Below, piece after piece: positions 61,176 through 64,000 of a DNA stretch of 64,000 nt (positions are counted from its first letter, which is position 1; every line of letters begins with the position of its first letter). The notes under the pieces were generated by a model. That model saw only the letters and a list, made by a program, of their open reading frames with translations, made no database searches and was not told the origin of the DNA. The DNA lies in NCBI RefSeq assembly GCF_030814225.1, contig NZ_JAUSUR010000002.1, forward strand, positions 495,543 to 559,542. Reading direction: 5' to 3'. The position numbers and the translations under genes are program-made. Origin of the DNA: Breznakia pachnodae. Lineage in GTDB: Bacteria; Bacillota_I; Bacilli_A; Erysipelotrichales; Erysipelotrichaceae.

Positions 61176-61190
61176 ATACCTAATAGGTAT
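61176..61190. promoter_or_regulatory. Operator candidate for PadR regulator
   Basis: ATACCTA-A-TAGGTAT, a 15-bp palindrome 27 nt upstream of the padR-like start. Confidence 0.65.
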
Positions 61191-61226
61191 ATGCAACACA
61201 TTTTGTATAAATTATTTCAAAATATA

Positions 61227-61275
61227 TTGACAGGCTAACGATTGTTAGCTAAAATAAAGATAACAATCGTTAGCC
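61227..61275 (+). promoter_or_regulatory. Promoter with 15-bp inverted-repeat TetR operator
   Basis: TTGACA (61227-61232), 17-nt spacer, TAAAAT (61250-61255). GGCTAACGATTGTTA (61233-61247) fills the spacer and its exact reverse complement TAACAATCGTTAGCC (61261-61275) lies over the start region. Each arm contains its own CTAACGATTGTTAG-like palindrome, so two repressor dimers could bind. Confidence 0.88.
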
Positions 61276-61291
61276 TAGAAGGAGGTTTGTT

Positions 61292-61711
61292 ATGAAATTA
61301 TATTTTGGAAGTATGGTTACTTCAGTAACTACACTATTACTAATAGGAATGTTTGGATATATTGGATATAGCTTTAACCATCGCAATGAAATTACATTAT
61401 GGGGAAGAAGGATTGCAGTATTACTTGCTGTTGGTTTGATAATCTGTATTTTTGCAGCAAGTAGAGATAATTACCATATGTCAGTACAAAATGCAATTGA
61501 TGGTTCTACAGAGGTGGGAGTATTTAGTATCCACAGTATTCAGTCAACAGTGAACTGTATCATTGCCCTTGGTATTGTAATTTGTGGAATACTAAGTATT
61601 TTTATGAAGTCGCAAGATGCACGTCAGATACTGTTTTTCATTTTAAGTTTATGTATTTGCATGAAAATTGGTATAATAGAGTTCTCAAGGATATGGTTAT
61701 ATCTACAATAA
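61292..61711 (+). CDS. Small integral membrane protein, function unknown
   Basis: 139 residues with about four transmembrane helices (about 8-27, 38-56, 80-105, 111-130) and little else; no motif I recognise. GAAGGAGG precedes the ATG. First gene of a two-gene operon with a TetR regulator and behind a very clear operator, an arrangement typical of efflux or stress genes. It is too large for an SMR transporter and lacks their conserved Glu. Confidence 0.75.
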   Translation: MKLYFGSMVTSVTTLLLIGMFGYIGYSFNHRNEITLWGRRIAVLLAVGLIICIFAASRDNYHMSVQNAIDGSTEVGVFSIHSIQSTVNCIIALGIVICGILSIFMKSQDARQILFFILSLCICMKIGIIEFSRIWLYLQ

Positions 61712-61730
61712 CCACTAGAAAGGATTTCTT

Positions 61731-62357
61731 ATGGCAAGAGGTAATACAAAAGAACGCATCCTAGAAGTCGCTTTGGATATGTTCTCAGTAAATGGATATG
61801 ATGGAGTCGGTGTCCGTATGATTGCAGGTGCAGTTGGAATAAAAGAAAGTTCACTTTATAAGCATTATAAAAGTAAACAAGATATCTTTGATTCTCTTCT
61901 GATATCAATGCAGGATCGTTATTTGGAAACATCAAAACAATTTGAAATACCTCAAGGTGCTTTTGATAGTATGGCAGATGATTATCAGACAGTTGGAATG
62001 GCTAGATTAAAAGAAATGAGTCATCAGTTATTTCTCTATTTCTTGAAAGATCCTTATGCTTCAAAATTCAGACATATGCTAGAAATCGAACAATACCGAA
62101 ACAAACAAGCTAGTGAGATGTATGCAAAGTTTTTTATTGAAGCACCTATTGAATTTCAAGCAGAATTATTTAAGATTATGATGGAAAAAGGTTATTTTAG
62201 AGTGTTAGATCCAAAGGTTGCAGCTTATCATTTTTACTCAACAACTTTTGTGATGTTTCATTACTATGATAACGGAGAGGTCTCAGAAGGTGAAGTGCTT
62301 AGGTTGCTTGATGCACATATCGAACAATTTTCAACATTATACGCAAACAAGGATTAA
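61731..62357 (+). CDS. TetR-family regulator
   Basis: 208 residues. N-terminal helix-turn-helix is classical: RILEVALDMFSVNGYDGVGV, IAGAVGIKESSLYKHYKSK (about 8-50). The C-terminal ligand domain is helical. It lies 19 nt after the membrane-protein gene and presumably binds the CTAACGATTGTTAG sites upstream, controlling both genes. Confidence 0.93.
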   Translation: MARGNTKERILEVALDMFSVNGYDGVGVRMIAGAVGIKESSLYKHYKSKQDIFDSLLISMQDRYLETSKQFEIPQGAFDSMADDYQTVGMARLKEMSHQLFLYFLKDPYASKFRHMLEIEQYRNKQASEMYAKFFIEAPIEFQAELFKIMMEKGYFRVLDPKVAAYHFYSTTFVMFHYYDNGEVSEGEVLRLLDAHIEQFSTLYANKD

Positions 62358-62376
62358 TCTCCTTGTTTTATTTTTT
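62345..62376. terminator. Terminator tetR / GNAT gene
   Basis: AAACAAGGA pairs with TCCTTGTTT, overlapping the tetR stop and followed by a T-rich stretch. Confidence 0.75.
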
Positions 62377-63135
62377 GAAATTATAATAGGGAGTAATTGC
62401 AGATAATCGAAAACCAACTTTCTGAGCTAGTGCAAATGAACCAGTATTCTGAAGTCGACATGACCACATTGGTGTAAGATTATTTTCCAGGCAATACTCT
62501 ATTAGTTTGGATGAAACCAGCTTCGCATATCCTTTCTTTTGGTATGGCTGAAAGGTTTCAATTCCTATTTCTAAATGATGTTCATCTGTATATGCTCCAA
62601 AAGCAATGGCAACAATCTCTTGATCTACAATCAGTTTGAATCCTTTGCTATATTTTTGGAATAGTGAGTAGTCATTCCAAAAATGATTAGGAGTAACCAG
62701 CCCGTCCAGCGAATTGAAATCATTCTCATTTAATTCTTGAAATTCATCATCAGTATCAATCGATATGAAGCTATCATCGTCAAAGTAAAAATTAACTCGA
62801 TTATCAATGCATACATCTAATTCCTTGGCAAACTTAGTAAGTAAATCCCACCAGTCTTTATTAGGTGCCTGAATCCATTGTTTCTTTGCTTCATCATTGT
62901 GTTTTAGGTAAGTAAGAAGTTGGCCGTTAAAGTTTTGATTATCTGCTTTCCCACATAACCAAGACATTCCATATTCACTCACAATATAAAAAGTTTGTGG
63001 ACATTCATTTGAATCTGTATAGATAATTCCCTTACATTTATGTGTAGATACTGCTAATGCAAATAATACATTATCTTGGTATTCTTTTAGGTGTTGTGTT
63101 GCTTTATCATAGTTTATAGATTTTAATCGTTCCAT
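62368..63135 (-). CDS. GNAT-family acetyltransferase
   Basis: 255 residues. The N-terminal half is a domain of the type seen in two-part GNAT proteins (PF12746-like), with YIVSEYGMSWLCG. The C-terminal GNAT core has LEIGIETFQPYQKKGYAKLVS, containing the acetyl-CoA loop (QxxGxA with Lys for one position), and the closing MWSCRLQNTGSFALAQKVGF. Substrate not predictable. Monocistronic. Confidence 0.85.
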   Translation of the reverse strand: MERLKSINYDKATQHLKEYQDNVLFALAVSTHKCKGIIYTDSNECPQTFYIVSEYGMSWLCGKADNQNFNGQLLTYLKHNDEAKKQWIQAPNKDWWDLLTKFAKELDVCIDNRVNFYFDDDSFISIDTDDEFQELNENDFNSLDGLVTPNHFWNDYSLFQKYSKGFKLIVDQEIVAIAFGAYTDEHHLEIGIETFQPYQKKGYAKLVSSKLIEYCLENNLTPMWSCRLQNTGSFALAQKVGFRLSAITPYYNFKK

Positions 63136-63413
63136 TTTAATTTCTCCATATCTTTGTGTTTATACTAGCATGAAGGAAAAGCGAAGAAACTATTAAAATT
63201 GTATGCCCTATAATTTTTTATAAATTAAGAATTTTGTTTCGTCAAAAAAGATAGCATAAAAACATACAAAATAATCAGTGTGAAATTAATCCAAATATTA
63301 CTTAAAATAGTATTGAATCAATAGGGTTATAATGGTATTATTTGGTTAATAAGAAACAACCAAAACTGAATCGTTGACATAATATTATAAACCAATAAAA
63401 GGAGTAATACTTA
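63136..63413. other. AT-rich intergenic stretch
   Basis: About 280 nt without a supported gene. A TATAAT (63330-63335) has no convincing -35, and AAGGAG (63401-63406) serves the gene that follows. It may hold the left end of an IS200/IS605-type element, but I see no clear subterminal palindrome. Confidence 0.4.
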
Positions 63414-64000
63414 TGCCAAAAACCATCTCACAAAGTCAACGATTCTATCTCAAAGATTTGAGTGAATCTCAAGTGAACTGTATCCATCATGATGTGAAAG
63501 TATATAATCGAATGTATCGTTATACCTATCGCAGATGTTATAATGATACTTTTTATAATGTGAAGATGGGAAAAGGATTCCAAAAGAAACTGAAGGCAAG
63601 ATATGGTACCAGTGATTATATGCCTTTGAGTGTGATAAGTGATGCCAAAGCAAAAATAAAGACAAGTATTCAAACTCAGAAGTTTCATGAAAAGCGAGTA
63701 ACTAGAGAACATAAGAATATTCAAAAGAAGTATAAGAAAGTTGAAAAGCAATATCTGCAATTCAAGAAAGTACACGATAGTCTAATTGCATTCTCACAAG
63801 GAAATAACGTAAACATACATATCTTTAAAGGATGTGGGTTTTCTTATACCAAGAATAATAGTTGTATAGTAGATGGAATAGAAATGAACCTGTATTTATT
63901 TGAAAAGCTGTATATCAAAGTAATGATGAAACACTTGAATCATCGATTGAAGGTGTTGCTGTGGAAGATGAAAAGAAAGAAACAAGAAATAGCTAACTAC
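63414..64000 (+). CDS. Probable TnpB-like protein, cut by window end
   Basis: 195 codons are open from the ATG (AAAGGAG upstream) to the right edge. The product is basic and rich in aromatic and Lys residues: YLKDLSESQVNCIHHDVKVY, VISDAKAKIKTSIQTQ, EHKNIQKKYKKVEKQYL and FEKLYIKVMMKHLNHRLKVL. This style fits the N-terminal part of IS200/IS605-family TnpB proteins (RNA-guided nucleases), but the RuvC and zinc-finger motifs would lie beyond the window, so the call cannot be confirmed here. Confidence 0.45.

Overview
The window comes from an AT-rich, low-G+C Gram-positive bacterium (Bacillota). Evidence: strong AGGAGG-type ribosome binding sites, sigma-A promoters of the TTGACA/TATAAT type, U-tailed terminators, cell-wall sorting tails, a LicT/BglG-type antiterminator with its RNA target, a cre-like site, and LytTR/GHKL and Bce-like regulatory pairs. 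The gene mix (LRR surface proteins, NanE-PTS, DIP1984 family, AbiE) resembles Erysipelotrichia or a related gut/oral lineage. That placement is inference.

The dominant feature, about 1-47,500, is a dispersed array of seven gene pairs. Each pair encodes (a) an ECF-type sigma factor fused to one transmembrane helix and an extracellular beta-rich domain of about 185 residues, and (b) immediately downstream, a large surface protein: signal peptide, leucine-rich repeats, usually a beta-rich middle, helical repeats resembling the Cry-toxin D-VI/endotoxin C2 helical domain, and a noncanonical sorting tail around [TS][GSA]D. Pairs are at 1-3780 (left end cut), 3990-8255, 8470-12713, 13990-17848, 18072-22021, 26061-29386 (surface gene frameshifted in an A8 tract) and 43288-47488. 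All six visible leaders share the same architecture: TGAACG-N16-CGAC[TA]A, then a second GAAC-type element with another 16-nt spacer, then GGGTAAG(T) at the predicted second start site. That last element is complementary to ACTTACCC inside the sigma coding sequence, so a leader stem would enclose the ribosome binding site and start codon. I read this as a family of self-regulating, membrane-tethered sigma/surface-adhesin switches, and it is the most likely undescribed system here.

The array is interrupted by a LicD-family gene (12855-13778); a cre/RAT-controlled PTS-nanE operon for amino-sugar uptake (22204-25848); a minus-strand two-component system with an FtsX-type ABC exporter (29433-34423); a 1435-residue SdrD/SpaA-like surface protein with its own ECF-like promoter (34551-38905); and a MarR-controlled heterodimeric ABC exporter with two identical operators (38944-43136).

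From 47.5 kb on the region is mixed: an AbiEi/AbiEii pair; a LytTR/GHKL two-component system followed by two ABC half-transporters; a MarR regulator with Cys-rich and His-rich ends; an IS3-family element with a programmed -1 frameshift site; a GyrI-like gene ending at the IS border; a candidate structured RNA with its own terminator downstream of a DIP1984-family gene; tRNA-Gly(UCC); a CYTH protein and NAD kinase; an alpha/beta hydrolase with a PadR regulator; a small membrane protein with a TetR regulator behind a long inverted repeat; a GNAT protein; and, cut by the right edge, a probable TnpB-like gene.
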